This document shows positions 18,636 to 28,522 of a DNA stretch of 64,000 nt, piece by piece. The stretch is from NCBI GenBank assembly GCA_963819175.1, contig CAWFVJ010000004.1, forward strand, positions 62,001 through 126,000, given 5' to 3'. Source of the stretch: CAWBRT01 sp963819175. Lineage in GTDB: Bacteria > Acidobacteriota > Terriglobia > Terriglobales > Acidobacteriaceae. Numbering within the stretch: the first letter of the stretch is position 1; each line of letters begins with the position of its first letter. The notes under the pieces were generated by a model. The model was given only the letters and a program-made list of their open reading frames with translations, had not been told where the DNA came from and searched no databases. The translations under genes and the position numbers were made by a program.

Positions 18636-18939
18636 CAAAACTGGGCGGCCCTTTGCGGAGAACGGGCTCGGGCGAATACAATAGTGCGTCTCTCATCGGA
18701 GATGTTCAAGGCGGGTTAGCCGTTGAGAGCTCACGTGTTTGGAGTATCGCATTGGTCGGCGTGCTGCCTCCAGGGGCTCCCGTTATCCGAACAGTTATTC
18801 ATGGGCGAAACGCCTTGCGCAGCGCAGGCTCGCGCGGGGATGGTTCGTTCACAACAGAACCGATTGCAATCGCGAAGCCGGCGTCCCGGACGAGCACGGT
18901 TGTGCGCTAAGGACAGTCAGGCTCGAAGCAAATGACACC
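18636..18939. other. Region upstream of sucC
   Basis: About 300 bases between the inverted-repeat element and sucC. It should contain the sucCD promoter and leader. Upstream in-frame codons of sucC are open but not family-like. No riboswitch or operator recognised. Confidence 0.4.
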
Positions 18940-20117
18940 ATGAAAATTCACGAGTACCAGGCAAAAGCAATTCTGTCGAAATACGGAGTGGCGGTGCCGC
19001 GCGGGGAGATGGTCACCACGCGCGAGGAAGCCGAAGCTGCCGCCAAAAAACTGATGAGCAGCGGAGCCAAGGGCGTGGTCGTCAAGGCGCAGATCCATGC
19101 GGGCGGACGCGGCAAAGGCGGCGGCGTCAAGATCGCAAAATCGGTCGAAGAGGCCGTTCAACTCGCCGGGAAAATTCTCGGCATGCAATTGGTGACGCAC
19201 CAGACCGGTCCCGAGGGCAAGAAAGTACAGCGGCTGCTGATCGAAGAAACGTTGCCGATCGCCAGGGAACTGTATCTCGGCATCGTGCTGGACCGCACCG
19301 TCTCGCGCCCGGTGTTCATGGCGTCGGCGGCCGGAGGAATGGAAATCGAAGAGGTGGCGGCCCGCGACCCGAACGCGATTATCAAGGAATACGTCGATCC
19401 GGCATTCGGCTTCGAGCCGTTCCAGGCGCGCAAAATCGCCTTTCGGCTGGGGCTGGCTCCCGAGTTTATCAGCCCCGCCGTCAAGTTCATGCAAGCCCTC
19501 TACAAGGCTTACGAAGACACGGATGCATCGCTGTTCGAGATCAATCCTTTCATCACCACCACCGACGGGCGCGTCTTCGCCTGGATGCCAAGGTGAATAT
19601 CGACGACAACGCGCTCTATCGGCACAAGGATCTGAGCGAACTTCGCGACATCAGCGAGGAAGATGCGCTGGAGGTGGAGGCCAGCAAGTACGGCCTCAAC
19701 TACATCAAGCTGGACGGCAACGTGGGCTGCATGGTGAACGGCGCCGGGCTGGCGATGGCCACCATGGACATCATCAAGTTCGCGGGCGGCATGCCGGCAA
19801 ACTTTCTCGACGTGGGCGGCGGAGCCAGTTCCGACCAGGTGACCCATGCGTTCGAAATCCTGCTGGTGGACAAGAATGTGAAGGCCGTGCTGATCAACAT
19901 CTTCGGCGGCATTCTGCGGGTCGACACCCTGGCCAATGGCGTTGTCGAAGCGGCTAACAAGACCCACATTCAGCTTCCCATCGTGCTGCGACTGGAGGGC
20001 ACCAACGTCGAGCAGGGGCGCGAAATTTTGAAGCGGAGCGGCCTGAACTTTATCGTCGCTGAAACCATGAAGGACGCTGCCGAAAAGGTCGTCGCGGCAG
20101 CGGGTGGGAGGAGCTAG
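18940..20117 (+). CDS. sucC: Succinyl-CoA synthetase (ligase) beta subunit, one frameshift
   Basis: ATP-grasp subunit that activates phosphate and binds the nucleotide in the reversible step succinyl-CoA to succinate. Start MKIHEYQAKAILSKYGVAVP is the standard N-terminus. Further motifs: KAQIHAGGRGKGGGVK, DPAFGFEPFQAR, LFEINPFITT. After a break near 19590 it continues NIDDNALYRHKD, LDGNVGCMVNGAGLAMATMD and FDVGGGAS-like LDVGGGASSDQV to the end. About 392 residues, normal. The stop is two bases before sucD, so the two are one operon. Confidence 0.92.
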
Positions 20118-20119
20118 CC

Positions 20120-21118
20120 ATGAGCATCCTGGTCAACGAAAAAACTCGACTCGTCGTGCAGGGCCTCACCGGCCGCGAAGGCACGTTCCACGCCAAGGGC
20201 AGCGCCGAATACGGCACCAAGGTCGTCGGAGGCGTTACCCCGGGCAAGGGCGGCACCACGCACGAAGGCTGGCCCATCTTCAACACGGTTGGCGAAGCGA
20301 TGGAGAAGACCGGCGCGAACGCAACCGTCATCTTCGTTCCGCCTCCGTTTGCGGCGGACGCCATCATGGAAGCCGTCGATGCCGGAATGCCGCTGATCGT
20401 CTGCATCACCGAAGGCATTCCGACGCGCGACATGGTCAAGGTATGGCGCTTCATGGAGGGCCGCAACTCGCGCCTGATCGGGCCGAACTGCCCCGGCATC
20501 CTCTCGCCCGGCAAGTGCAAAATCGGCATTATGCCGGCCAGAATTTTTCTGCCCGGCAGGGTAGGCATCGTCTCGCGCTCGGGGACGCTGACCTATGAGG
20601 CGGTCTACCAGTTGACGGTGCGCGGCATCGGCCAGTCGACGGCGATCGGCATCGGCGGCGATCCGATCATCGGCACGAACTTCGTCGACACGCTCAAACT
20701 GTTCAACGAAGACCCGGAAACGGACGCGATCATTCTGAGCGGCGAGATCGGCGGCAACGCCGAGGAAACCGCTGCCGAGTACGTCAAGCAGCATGTCAAA
20801 AAGCCGGTGGTGGCGTTCATCGCCGGACAGACAGCGCCTCCGGGACGCCGCATGGGTCACGCCGGCGCGATCATCTCCGGCGGCAAGGGCACTGCCGTCG
20901 AGAAGATCAAGGCACTGGAAGCGGCGGGCATCAGAGTGGCCAGTTCACCGGCCGCGATTGGTGAAACGCTGGCGCAGGCCCTTGGCGTCGAAGAAATAAG
21001 TTTCGAGTTTCGGGTTTCAAGTTCGAAAGGGGTGCATGCCCTATTTTGGGTGTCATGCTTGAGCGAAGGATCTCTGTGTGCATTGTGGATCAAATACATA
21101 GATTCTTCGCTCGCCTGA
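20120..21118 (+). CDS. sucD: Succinyl-CoA synthetase alpha subunit with a repeat-derived C-terminal tail
   Basis: CoA-binding subunit carrying the phosphohistidine. N-terminal RLVVQGLTGREGTFHAKGSAEYGTKVVGGV-type Rossmann region, GPNCPGILSPGKCKIGIMPA, and the active-site histidine in RRMGHAGAIISGG. GGAGG precedes the ATG. The family is usually about 290-300 residues; this frame is 332. The last ~38 residues (after ALGVEEI) are translated from intergenic repeat DNA, including the start of the long repeat at 21051-21238, so the natural stop has been displaced. The tail ends in KYIDSSLA and has no family similarity. Confidence 0.92.
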   Translation: MSILVNEKTRLVVQGLTGREGTFHAKGSAEYGTKVVGGVTPGKGGTTHEGWPIFNTVGEAMEKTGANATVIFVPPPFAADAIMEAVDAGMPLIVCITEGIPTRDMVKVWRFMEGRNSRLIGPNCPGILSPGKCKIGIMPARIFLPGRVGIVSRSGTLTYEAVYQLTVRGIGQSTAIGIGGDPIIGTNFVDTLKLFNEDPETDAIILSGEIGGNAEETAAEYVKQHVKKPVVAFIAGQTAPPGRRMGHAGAIISGGKGTAVEKIKALEAAGIRVASSPAAIGETLAQALGVEEISFEFRVSSSKGVHALFWVSCLSEGSLCALWIKYIDSSLA

Positions 21119-21238
21119 ATAGCTATTAGCTTGTCGAACGCGACGTCGGGTGCGCAGCTTGGCTGCTCCGGCCACAGACGCTCGGCGCTCACTCAGAATG
21201 ACACTTCGACAAATTATTGCGCGAATTTGTGGGACACT
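21051..21238 (+). repeat. Long intergenic repeat, full copy
   Basis: About 190 bases beginning TGTCATGCTTGAGCGAAGGA and ending AATTATTGCGCGAATTTGTG. Contains an internal inverted pair (AGCGAAGGATC / GATTCTTCGCT) and TGGCTGCTCCGGCCACAGAC. The copy at 39518-39716 is the same sequence in reverse; shorter or diverged copies are at 45248-45389 and 53468-53661. Overlaps the 3' end of the sucD frame. Confidence 0.75.
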
Positions 21239-21282
21239 ACACTAGCAGTACGAGACACTGCTTAATTCGAATATAGGAAAAC

Positions 21283-21708
21283 ATGAAGACCTTGCAACGC
21301 ACTCTTGCCATCATCAAGCCCGACGCGGTTTCCAAGAACGTCGCCGGAGACATCATCAAGACAATTCAGGATAACGGCTTCCGCATCGTCGGCATGAAGA
21401 TGCTGCACCTGAAGAAAGCCCAGGCCTCCGGGTTCTATGCGGTGCACGTGGGAAAGCCGTTTTACGACTCGCTGGTAAAGTTCATGACCGAGGGGCCGGT
21501 GGTCGTCATGGCGCTGGAAAAAGAAGACGCCATCGCCGACTGGCGCAAGATCATGGGCGCCACCAATCCGGAGAAGGCCGATGCGGGGACGATCCGCAAG
21601 AAGCACGCCCAGAATATCGAGCGCAATGCCGTCCACGGCTCCGACGCGGATGATACCGCACGCTTCGAGATAAGCTTCTTCTTTGCCGGGTACGAATTGG
21701 CGAACTAA
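21283..21708 (+). CDS. ndk: Nucleoside diphosphate kinase
   Basis: Cytoplasmic enzyme exchanging the gamma phosphate between NTPs and NDPs. 141 residues, full length. N-terminus RTLAIIKPDAV, the conserved GSD loop with the catalytic histidine in RNAVHGSDA, and the C-terminal EISFFF. Preceded by an AGGA site at 7 bases and followed by a strong terminator, so it is the last gene of its unit or stands alone. Confidence 0.95.
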   Translation: MKTLQRTLAIIKPDAVSKNVAGDIIKTIQDNGFRIVGMKMLHLKKAQASGFYAVHVGKPFYDSLVKFMTEGPVVVMALEKEDAIADWRKIMGATNPEKADAGTIRKKHAQNIERNAVHGSDADDTARFEISFFFAGYELAN

Positions 21709-21728
21709 TCGGAACCTCTAACCTGGAT

Positions 21729-21757
21729 AAGGCGCAAGGTCTTCTCTGCGCCTTTTT
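21729..21757 (+). terminator. Rho-independent terminator after ndk
   Basis: Stem AAGGCGCA (21729-21736) with TGCGCCTT (21747-21754), followed by a T run to 21757; 21 bases after the ndk stop. Confidence 0.85.
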
Positions 21758-21798
21758 CTCGTCAGCGGGTGTTTATCGTTTCGCGTTGCGCCACCGCG

Positions 21799-22936
21799 TT
21801 ATTTGACTCCCACCAATTCGCCGATGCGTTGCGTGGCTTTCAGTCCGCTTCCGGTGAGCACGACCACGGTCGTTTCGTTCTGGCGTGATGATTTCGGCTG
21901 CCAGCAGTTTGGTCAAGGCCGCAGCCGCGATTGCGCTCGTCGGTTCGGCGTAGAGGCCCGTCGAGGCCAATTCGCGTACCGCCGCAATGATCTCTTGCTC
22001 GCTGACCGTGACCGTAGCGCCCTGGGATCGGCGGATCGCCTCCAGAACCTGCTTCAGCCGAACCGGATGGGTGATCGAGGTGCCCTCGGCGATGGTGGGC
22101 TTGGCCTCCACGGGCACCAGTTGATCGCCGCCCGTCGCGAAGCTGGCGTGAATGGGCGCGCAGTTCTCCGGCTGCACGGCAAAAATCTTCGGCAGGCGCT
22201 CAATCTCCCGATGCCGCAAAAGCTCGCCAAAACCGATGTCGCAGCCCAGCACGTTGCTGCCCGCGCCGGTGGGGATGATGACGTTGTCCGGGGCGCGAAA
22301 GCCGAGGTCTTCCCACAGTTCATAGGCGAGCGTCTTTGTGCCCTGGAGAAAAAATGCCTGCCAATTGTGGCTGGCGTAGAAAATATGCTTTGCCTGTCGC
22401 GCGGCCTCCTCGGCGGTGTTCTGCCGTGTGCCCGGCACCAGTTCCACTTCGGCGCCGTAGGCTCGCATTTGAATCGTCTTTGCCGGTTGAGTATAGGCGG
22501 GCACAAGGATCTTCGCCCGAATGCCGGCAGCCGCGGCGTAACCGGCGATGGCGGCTCCGCCGTTGCCGGAGCTGTCCTCCAGGATGCGCTCGATGCCTTG
22601 CTGCCGCAGGACGGAAACCATCACCGAGGCACCGCGATCTTTGAAGCTGCCGGTGGGCGCGAACCATTCCAGTTTGAACAGCGCCGAAGCTCCGCGCCAG
22701 TTGCGTCGCACCAGAGGCGTGCATCCCTCGCCGAGCGTAACCGGAGTCGAGAGCGCCAGCGGCAACGCCGCCGCGTAACGCCATAACGAGCGAACCTCGC
22801 GCTCGATTTGCTCGCGGCCGATGCCGGGCAGATCGGTGATCATCAAGGGAGCGCCGCCGTCCGAGCACCAGCGAGGCACGTCCAGCGGATAAATGGTTCC
22901 GGTGGAGGGATCGACATATGCCGCCTGCGCAGTCAT
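21799..22936 (-). CDS. Threonine synthase-like PLP-dependent lyase, frameshift near 3' end
   Basis: Fold-type II PLP enzyme, about 378 residues, closest in appearance to threonine synthase. PLP lysine in PTGSFKDRG, glycine loop SSGNGGAAIAGYAAAAG, and the PTGAGSNVLG phosphate-binding stretch. N-terminal part has GEGCTPLV, a threonine-synthase trait. After a break near 21885 the C-terminus is NETTVVVLTGSGLKATQRIGELVGVK, stopping at 21799. Not adjacent to other threonine genes; a cysteate- or diaminopropionate-type lyase remains possible. Confidence 0.8.
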
Positions 22937-22988
22937 ACCACTCCTTTCAAAAAATGACGAGAGAGTCCGTTCCGAAGCGTTTAGATGA

Positions 22989-23104
22989 AACTACCCCAGG
23001 TCAGCGCCGAACCGAAGAAGCGTTTTGCTAGAGGCGACATAGCCTGCCCGGCTGCGCGATTGTCTCAAAGGAGTATATCGGCGGCGGCGGGAACCTGGGG
23101 CACC
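22989..23104 (+). repeat. REP-like hairpin (CCCAGGTC type) with a long loop
   Basis: ACTACCCCAGGTCAGCGCCG at one side and GGGAACCTGGGGCACCA at the other, with about 70 bases of other sequence in the loop. The arms match the hairpin at 1167-1210. The 308-base gap it sits in (22937-23244) shows nothing else except the upstream region of the threonine synthase-like gene. Confidence 0.7.
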
Positions 23105-23244
23105 ACGTAACCTCTCATGTTCTGATCGCCTAGTGTGATGCGTCGTCAGCCATGGGTGTTGGGGATGGCTGGAAGAGCCCGCGCGGACGCGATCCGGCGG
23201 CACTCGCGCAAGTCTGCGTTTTGTCGGTCTCGCGAAACGCAGTA

Positions 23245-23532
23245 TTAGCTAATGGGTCCGCAAAGCATGCGATCGCGGTTGACGACGAATTGACTCATGC
23301 GCTTCTCGACGTACTCCTTGAAGTACGGCGAAGCCCGATGCGCCTCCAGCGCCGCCTCGTCCTTGTACTGCTCGTAAAACGCAAGCAGCGTGGGATCGTC
23401 CGCCGACTGGTGGGCAACGTACATCAGGCAGCCCGGCTCCTTGCGCGTTTCCTTTTCCATCGCGCGCATGCAAGTCTTGCATTCTTCCTCGGTTCCGGGC
23501 TTCACTCGCAATTTCACAATTAATACGATCAT
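23245..23532 (-). CDS. Putative quinol monooxygenase (ABM/YgiN-like)
   Basis: 95-residue single-domain protein of the antibiotic biosynthesis monooxygenase fold, cytoplasmic dimer. Family features: start MIVLIVKLRVKPGTEEEC, CLMYVAHQSADDPT, YEQYKDEAALEAHRASPYF. The start codon overlaps the purA stop by four bases (ATGA), so it is translationally coupled to purA. The substrate is not known. Confidence 0.8.
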   Translation of the reverse strand: MIVLIVKLRVKPGTEEECKTCMRAMEKETRKEPGCLMYVAHQSADDPTLLAFYEQYKDEAALEAHRASPYFKEYVEKRMSQFVVNRDRMLCGPIS

Positions 23533-24872
23533 GGCTTCTCCTGGCGCTTGATTGCCTTGGTGAACTCGTCGATCCAGATGATTTGGTTGCGCTCCGGCCC
23601 AGTCGAAATCATGCCGATCTTGGCCTGCGTTTCCTTCTGCAGGAAGCGCATGTACTCCTGAGCTTTCTTCGGCAGCTTGTCGTGCTGAGTGATTCCGACG
23701 GTCGATTCGTGCCAGCCCGGCATTTTGGTGAAGATGGGTTCGATCTTCTTGAAGCCGCAATCCTGGGGAGGAACCTCCTCGATCGGCTTGCCGTCGATTT
23801 TGTATCCGACGCAAACCGGAATCTCCGGCAGTTCGTCCAGCACGTCAAGCTTGGTCACCACCAGCCACTCGGTGCTGTTGACGAAGTTCGAGTAGCGCAG
23901 CAGTGGCAGATCGATCCAGCCGCAGCGCCGCGGACGGCCGGTGACAGCGCCGTATTCGTTGCCGCGCTTGCGAATTTCCTCGCCAAGCGCATCGTGCAAC
24001 TCGCTGGGGAACGGCCCTTCGCCAACGCGCGTGCAGTATGCCTTGGTGACGCCGACTACGGTGCCGATGGCCAGCGGACCAACTCCGGTGCCCGTCATCG
24101 CGCCGCCGGCCGTGGAGTTGGAAGAGGTCACGAAGGGATAGGACCCGTGGTCGATGTCCAGCATCGTTCCCTGCGCGCCCTCGAACATCACCGACTTGCC
24201 GTCGCGAATGGACAGGTTCAGCAGGCGCATGGTGTCGGCCACAAACGGCGCGATTTCATCGGCGATCTGGGCAAACTCGTCGTACATCTTCTCAGCATCG
24301 AGCGGTTCGGAGTTGAACAGCGCATGCGCAATGGTGTTCTTCTCGTGGCAGGCGTTCACGATGTGCTTTTTGAGCAGCTGCTTGTCGAGCAGGTCTGCAA
24401 TCCGCAGCCCTCGGCGCCCCATCTTGTCTTCATAGGTCGGGCCGATGCCGCGCGAGGTGGTGCCGATCTTCACTCGTCCAGGAGCATTTTCGGAAGCCAA
24501 CTCGATCATGCGATGGTAGGGAAGAATGACGTGTGCGCGGTTGCTCACGAACAGGTTGGGTTGCGAACTCGTGCCCGAGCCCTCGACGCGAACACCTGCC
24601 GCGCGCAAAGCCTTGATTTCCTTCATCAAGGCCATCGGGTCCAGCACCAGGCCATTGCCGATGACGGCCTTGCAGCCTGCACGCAAAATGCCGCACGGAA
24701 TCAGTTGCAGAATGAACTTCGTTTTCCCGATCGCAACCGTGTGACCGGCATTGTGGCCGCCGCCGTAGCGGGCCACCAGATCGAAATTGTCCGAGAGCAC
24801 ATCGACAATCTTGCCCTTGCCCTCGTCGCCCCACTGAGCTCCTACTATGATCGCAGTCTTAGCTTTGTTCAC
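23529..24872 (-). CDS. purA: Adenylosuccinate synthetase
   Basis: First committed step of AMP synthesis from IMP, 447 residues, intact. P-loop GAQWGDEGKGKIVD, GGGHNAGHTV, GTTSRGIGPTYEDK, QGTMLDIDHGSYPFVTSSN and GRPRRCGWID are all present. The start is taken as GTG at 24872 (MNKAKTAIIVG) because GGAGA lies at the right distance; an ATG at 24887 is an alternative. One of the few large genes here with no frame break. Confidence 0.95.
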   Translation of the reverse strand: MNKAKTAIIVGAQWGDEGKGKIVDVLSDNFDLVARYGGGHNAGHTVAIGKTKFILQLIPCGILRAGCKAVIGNGLVLDPMALMKEIKALRAAGVRVEGSGTSSQPNLFVSNRAHVILPYHRMIELASENAPGRVKIGTTSRGIGPTYEDKMGRRGLRIADLLDKQLLKKHIVNACHEKNTIAHALFNSEPLDAEKMYDEFAQIADEIAPFVADTMRLLNLSIRDGKSVMFEGAQGTMLDIDHGSYPFVTSSNSTAGGAMTGTGVGPLAIGTVVGVTKAYCTRVGEGPFPSELHDALGEEIRKRGNEYGAVTGRPRRCGWIDLPLLRYSNFVNSTEWLVVTKLDVLDELPEIPVCVGYKIDGKPIEEVPPQDCGFKKIEPIFTKMPGWHESTVGITQHDKLPKKAQEYMRFLQKETQAKIGMISTGPERNQIIWIDEFTKAIKRQEKP

Positions 24873-24926
24873 TTTATCTCCGCGCATCTGGCGGCATATG
24901 GCTGCCGCGCTGCCAGGAATTCGCAC

Positions 24927-25271
24927 ACAGAGAACCCGTACTTGTGCCGAGCCTGTATAGAAGGGGGATCGCGAAACGGAACTGTGTACGGAAAATTCTA
25001 CCTTGATTCAGCCGCGAGGGAAAGCAGTGAATTGCGCCCACGGTTCTGCCCGTCGCCTAAGGAAACTCTGAACAAACAGCAGATCCTTCGCTCTGCTCAG
25101 GATGACACCTCGGAGAGTAATATTTCAGCAGCCTGTGAAGTCCGTATCCTTCAAAACCTTCACTTGTTCAGCTCTTCCTTAAGTGCTTCTTGGGACGGGC
25201 CAATACGCAGGGCGATTTTTTGCGCGTCTTCGTGGATGTTCGCCGCATCGACTATGAGAATGGAGGGTCAT
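24927..25271. other. Gap between purA and the NmrA-like gene
   Basis: Holds the purA promoter region on one strand, a half-copy of the long repeat (25073-25140), and then about 130 bases leading to the NmrA-like gene with nothing recognised. Confidence 0.45.
25073..25140 (+). repeat. Half-copy of the long intergenic repeat
   Basis: AACAGCAGATCCTTCGCTCT, GCTCAGGATGACACCTC, then TTCAGCAGCCTGTGAAG; matches 17529-17592. Confidence 0.65.
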
Positions 25272-26174
25272 ATGTACGTTGTCACTGGTGCAACCGGCAA
25301 TACGGGAAGCGTAGTTGCCAACGAGTTGCTGGCAAAGGGCCAGCAAGTGCGCGTAATCGGCAGAAATGAAAGCCGTTTGCGACCTTTCGCGGAGAAGGGA
25401 GCCGAGCCGTTTGTGGCTGACCTCGCGGACCAGGCGGCGCTGCGTCGTGCTTTCAGCGGAGCAAAAGCAGTGTATGCGATGATTCCGCCGGAGATGAGTC
25501 AGCCGGATATTCTCTGCCTATCAGAGCCGCATCAGCGAGGCCATTGCCGGCGCGTTGGAGCAGGCGGGGGTCCAATATGCCGTCTCACTCAGCAGTATTG
25601 GCGCCGACAAGCCCGACCGGACTGGTCCCGTCGTGGGCCTGCACCGCTTCGAGCAGAGGCTGAACCGGATCCCTGGCCTGAACGTGCTCCATCTGCGTCC
25701 CGGATATTTCATGGAGAACACGCTTGCTCAGATCGGTCCGGTTCAGGCCCTCGGCATAGCCGCCGGGCCGCTCGATCCCGACCTGAAACTTCCCATGATC
25801 TGCACTGGCGATATCGGCATGGCCGCCGCCGGTTTCCTGCTCGGGTGGAATTCACGGGCCAGCAGACGCGCGAACTGCTGGGCCAGCGCGATCTCACGAT
25901 GACCGAGGCCGCCGAGATCATCGGAAGAGCCCTGGAGTTCAATAAACTCGTATACCGCCAGATGTCCGCCGAGCAGATCAGGCCGAGCTTTTTGGAGATG
26001 GGCATGTCGCCCGACATGGCGGATTTGCTGCTCGAAATGTCGGACTCACTGAATTCGGGTTACATGCGGGCGCTGGAACCGAGGTCCGCTCGTAACACGA
26101 CTCCGACATCTTATGAGACTTTCGTCGCGAAGGAGTTTGTGCCTCGCTGTCAAAAACGCCCATCCGCGGCGTGA
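25272..26174 (+). CDS. NmrA-like NAD(P)-binding protein (atypical SDR), frameshifted
   Basis: About 300 residues. Rossmann start MYVVTGATGNTGSVVANELL with the GxxGxxG pattern, then VADLADQAALRRAFSGAKAVY, and in a second frame VQYAVSLSSIGADK and LRPGYFMENTL, typical of NmrA/SDR a5 proteins. The C-terminal part returns to the first frame (QTRELLGQRDLTMTEAAEII). Breaks near 25520 and 25855. ATG at 25272 with GGAGGG. NAD(P)-dependent reductase or redox sensor; partner unknown. No operon partner. Confidence 0.78.
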   Translation: MYVVTGATGNTGSVVANELLAKGQQVRVIGRNESRLRPFAEKGAEPFVADLADQAALRRAFSGAKAVYAMIPPEMSQPDILCLSEPHQRGHCRRVGAGGGPICRLTQQYWRRQARPDWSRRGPAPLRAEAEPDPWPERAPSASRIFHGEHACSDRSGSGPRHSRRAARSRPETSHDLHWRYRHGRRRFPARVEFTGQQTRELLGQRDLTMTEAAEIIGRALEFNKLVYRQMSAEQIRPSFLEMGMSPDMADLLLEMSDSLNSGYMRALEPRSARNTTPTSYETFVAKEFVPRCQKRPSAA

Positions 26175-26220
26175 AACTACCCCACCCTTCGCCAAAAGAA
26201 GGCGAAAGGATGGGGCACCT
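26175..26220 (+). repeat. REP-like hairpin, arm type CCTTCGCC
   Basis: ACTACCCCACCCTTCGCC / GGCGAAAGGATGGGGCACC directly at the stop codon of the NmrA-like gene. A partial reverse copy (CGAACGTGGGGTAGTTC) follows at 26223-26239. Confidence 0.8.
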
Positions 26221-26251
26221 GGCGAACGTGGGGTAGTTCGGCTGGGTCCGA

Positions 26252-26288
26252 GTCCCACATCTGCTAACTGCGGCAGATGTGGGGCACC
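26252..26288 (+). repeat. REP-like hairpin, arm type CATCTGC
   Basis: GTCCCACATCTGC / GCAGATGTGGGGCACC, loop TAACTGCG; almost identical to 35160-35198. Confidence 0.8.
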
Positions 26289-26332
26289 GTCCGACACCGT
26301 CCAACACTCCTACGAGTCTTGCAGCAGCCCGT

Positions 26333-28142
26333 TTAACTGCCCTTTTGTTCCAACTCTGCCCAGCGTGCGAAGAGGTCATCCACGACTTTTTGCGCGGCGA
26401 TCATCTCGGCCTCCGCAGCCAGCAGGCGTGATGCATCGAAGGAAATTGCCGGGTCCTCAAAGGCGCTGCGCTTGGCCGCCAGCGCCTGCTCGGCCTCGGC
26501 GAGGCGTTGCTCGATGGTCGCAAACTCACGTGCTTCCAGATAGGAAAGTTTCCTCTTTCCGGATGCGGCCTCGACGCGCGCGGGTTGAGTGATATCCCGG
26601 CGACGTGACTCAGCGACCATCGACTGCTTGCGTGCTCTCTGCCATGCGTCCCATTGCGAGTAGTCGGCGAAGCGCTCGGCCGCACCCATGCCGTCCAGTC
26701 CCAGCACCACGGTGGAAACGCGGTCCAGCAGGTAGCGATCATGCGTCACCATCACCAGCGCGCCGCGATACTCAAGCAGGCTTTCTTCCAGAATTTCCAG
26801 CGTTTGTATATCGAGGTCGTTGGTGGGCTCATCCAGCAGGAGCACGTCGGCCGGCTCAAGCATCAGCTTCGCGATGAGAATTCGGGCGCGCTCGCCACCG
26901 GAGAGGCGCGACACCGGCTGGTTGAGTTGTTCGGCGTTGAACAGAAAGCGCGCCGCCCACGAGGCGACGTGAATCACCCGCTCGCCATAGACAACGGAGT
27001 CGCTGTCGGGCGCCAGCGCGCGCGCCAGCGTCAGGGTCGGGATCGATCTCGCGGTTCTGATCGAAGTGCACGATGCGCAGCGAGTCGGCACGGCGAATCT
27101 CTCCCGTTGATGGCAGAAGGTCGCCTTGCAAGAGGCGCAGCAAGGTGGTCTTCCCGCTCCCGTTTGGCCCGACCAACCCAACGCGCATGCCCGCGGTGAC
27201 GACGAAATCGAGGTTTTCGAAGAGCGTGCGTTCGCCGATTCGAAAGCTCACCTTCCGCATTTCGATCAGGCGTTTGGTCTTGCGATCGGTGGCGGAGAAA
27301 TCGATCTTGGCGGAGGCGCTGCGTGCCCGCGCATCCATGTCCGCCAGTTCGCGGATGAGATCCTGCGCTTTGTCTATGCGGGCCTTCGACTTCGAGGTGC
27401 GTGCCTTGGCGCCGTGCCGCAACCACTCGATCTCATTGCGCACGCGGTTTTCCAGGGCTTCCTGCCGCTTCGCCTGCGCCTCCAGGAATTCTTCCTTCTT
27501 CTCCAGAAAGGCGCTGTAGTTTCCGTCGACGCGAAAAATACCCTCCGGATAAAGGCGGTTCAGCTCGACCATAGAGGTCGCGGCGTTTTCCAGAAAATAA
27601 CGGTCGTGACTGACGACGACGCAGGCGAACCTGGCGCTTTGCAGCAGGCCTTCAAGCCACTCGATGCCGGCCAGGTCGAGATGGTTCGTCGGCTCGTCCA
27701 GCAGCAGAACGTCGGGCTGCTGCGCCAGGGCTTCGGCAATCACCAGGCGCTTGCGCCAGCCACCAGAGAGCGTTGTGGCGTCCACGTCGAAGTCGTCAAA
27801 TCCCACGCGGCCGAGCGTCTCGGCAACGCGGCCCTCCCACTCGGCGGGGGGCACGCCGGAGGCCTCCAGCGCGCGTTGGATGATCGAACGGACGCTATCG
27901 CCCGGGGCAAATTCCGACTCCTGCGCAACGTAGCTGAGGCGGGCAAGTTTGCGGACGGCGATCTCACCGCTATCCGGCGGCACGCGCCCGATCAGGATTT
28001 GCAGCAGCGTCGATTTACCGGAGCCATTCGGCCCGATCAGGCCAATGCGATCGCCTTCGGCGATGGTGAAGCAGACGTTCTGGAACAGAGGCGCTGCTCC
28101 GAATGCCTTCGAGACGCACTGAGCATTGAGGATGGGAGGCAA
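26333..28142 (-). CDS. ABC-F family ATPase (Uup/EttA-like), one frameshift
   Basis: Soluble tandem ATPase, about 602 residues, of the ribosome-associated ABC-F group. Two nucleotide-binding domains: Walker A GPNGSGKS and GPNGSGKT, signatures LSGGWRKR and LSGGERAR, Walker B LLLDEPTNHLD and LLLDEPTNDLD. The linker (about residues 240-300) is charged and helical. The C-terminal 90 residues (SYLEAREFATIEQRLAEAEQ) look like the Uup coiled coil. The frame changes near 27040. The start is probably TTG at 28142 (MPPILNAQCVSK). No membrane domain gene adjoins it, as expected. Confidence 0.9.
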
Positions 28143-28220
28143 AGGAAACCGTAATCTCCAAATGGACTTCGTAAAAAGAATAGCAGGGTAGGGCACCGGC
28201 CTCGGAGCGCATGCGGGAAT

Positions 28221-28260
28221 GGCCCACGTCAGCCCAACAGCGGGCGGGACGTGGGCACCT
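28221..28260 (+). repeat. REP-like hairpin, CGTCAGCCC type
   Basis: GGCCCACGTCAGCCCAACAG / GGGCGGGACGTGGGCACC. Its flanks (GGGAATGGCCCACGTC before, GATTTTCAA after) resemble the inverted-repeat elements at 18536 and 33441, but terminal repeats are not clear here. Confidence 0.7.
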
Positions 28261-28446
28261 GTGATTTTCAAGACGTTGTTCCCTTTTTTGGAAGCTGAGC
28301 CGGGCAGTAGTGGGCGGTGGAAAGTGGAAATTACTGGTAAGTATTTCCAAGGCGCGGGTTTATGCGCCGTCTTTTGCACCGCCCCGTAGACCGAAAAGCA
28401 TGTTGCGTCCCGCTTCGCTAGAGGTACAACGTCTTGATAATCTACA

Positions 28447-28522
28447 GGCACCCATTTGATTTTGGTAGATGTGGCTAAGTTAGAATCCCACATCTGCTAA
28501 CTGCGGCAGATATGGGGCACCC
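28447..28522. repeat. Inverted pair of REP-like hairpins
   Basis: A decayed reverse copy (GGCACCCATTTGATTTTGG, TAGATGTGG) joined by CTAAGTTAGAA to a forward copy TCCCACATCTGC / GCAGATATGGGGCACC (28485-28522). The linker is the same as in the pair at 17443-17526. The rest of the 506-base gap 28143-28648 shows nothing recognisable. Confidence 0.7.

Noticed and set aside
23583..26174. 863-codon open frame on the plus strand
   Set aside because: Its first two-thirds are antisense to purA; only the part from 25272 (NmrA-like) is a real gene.
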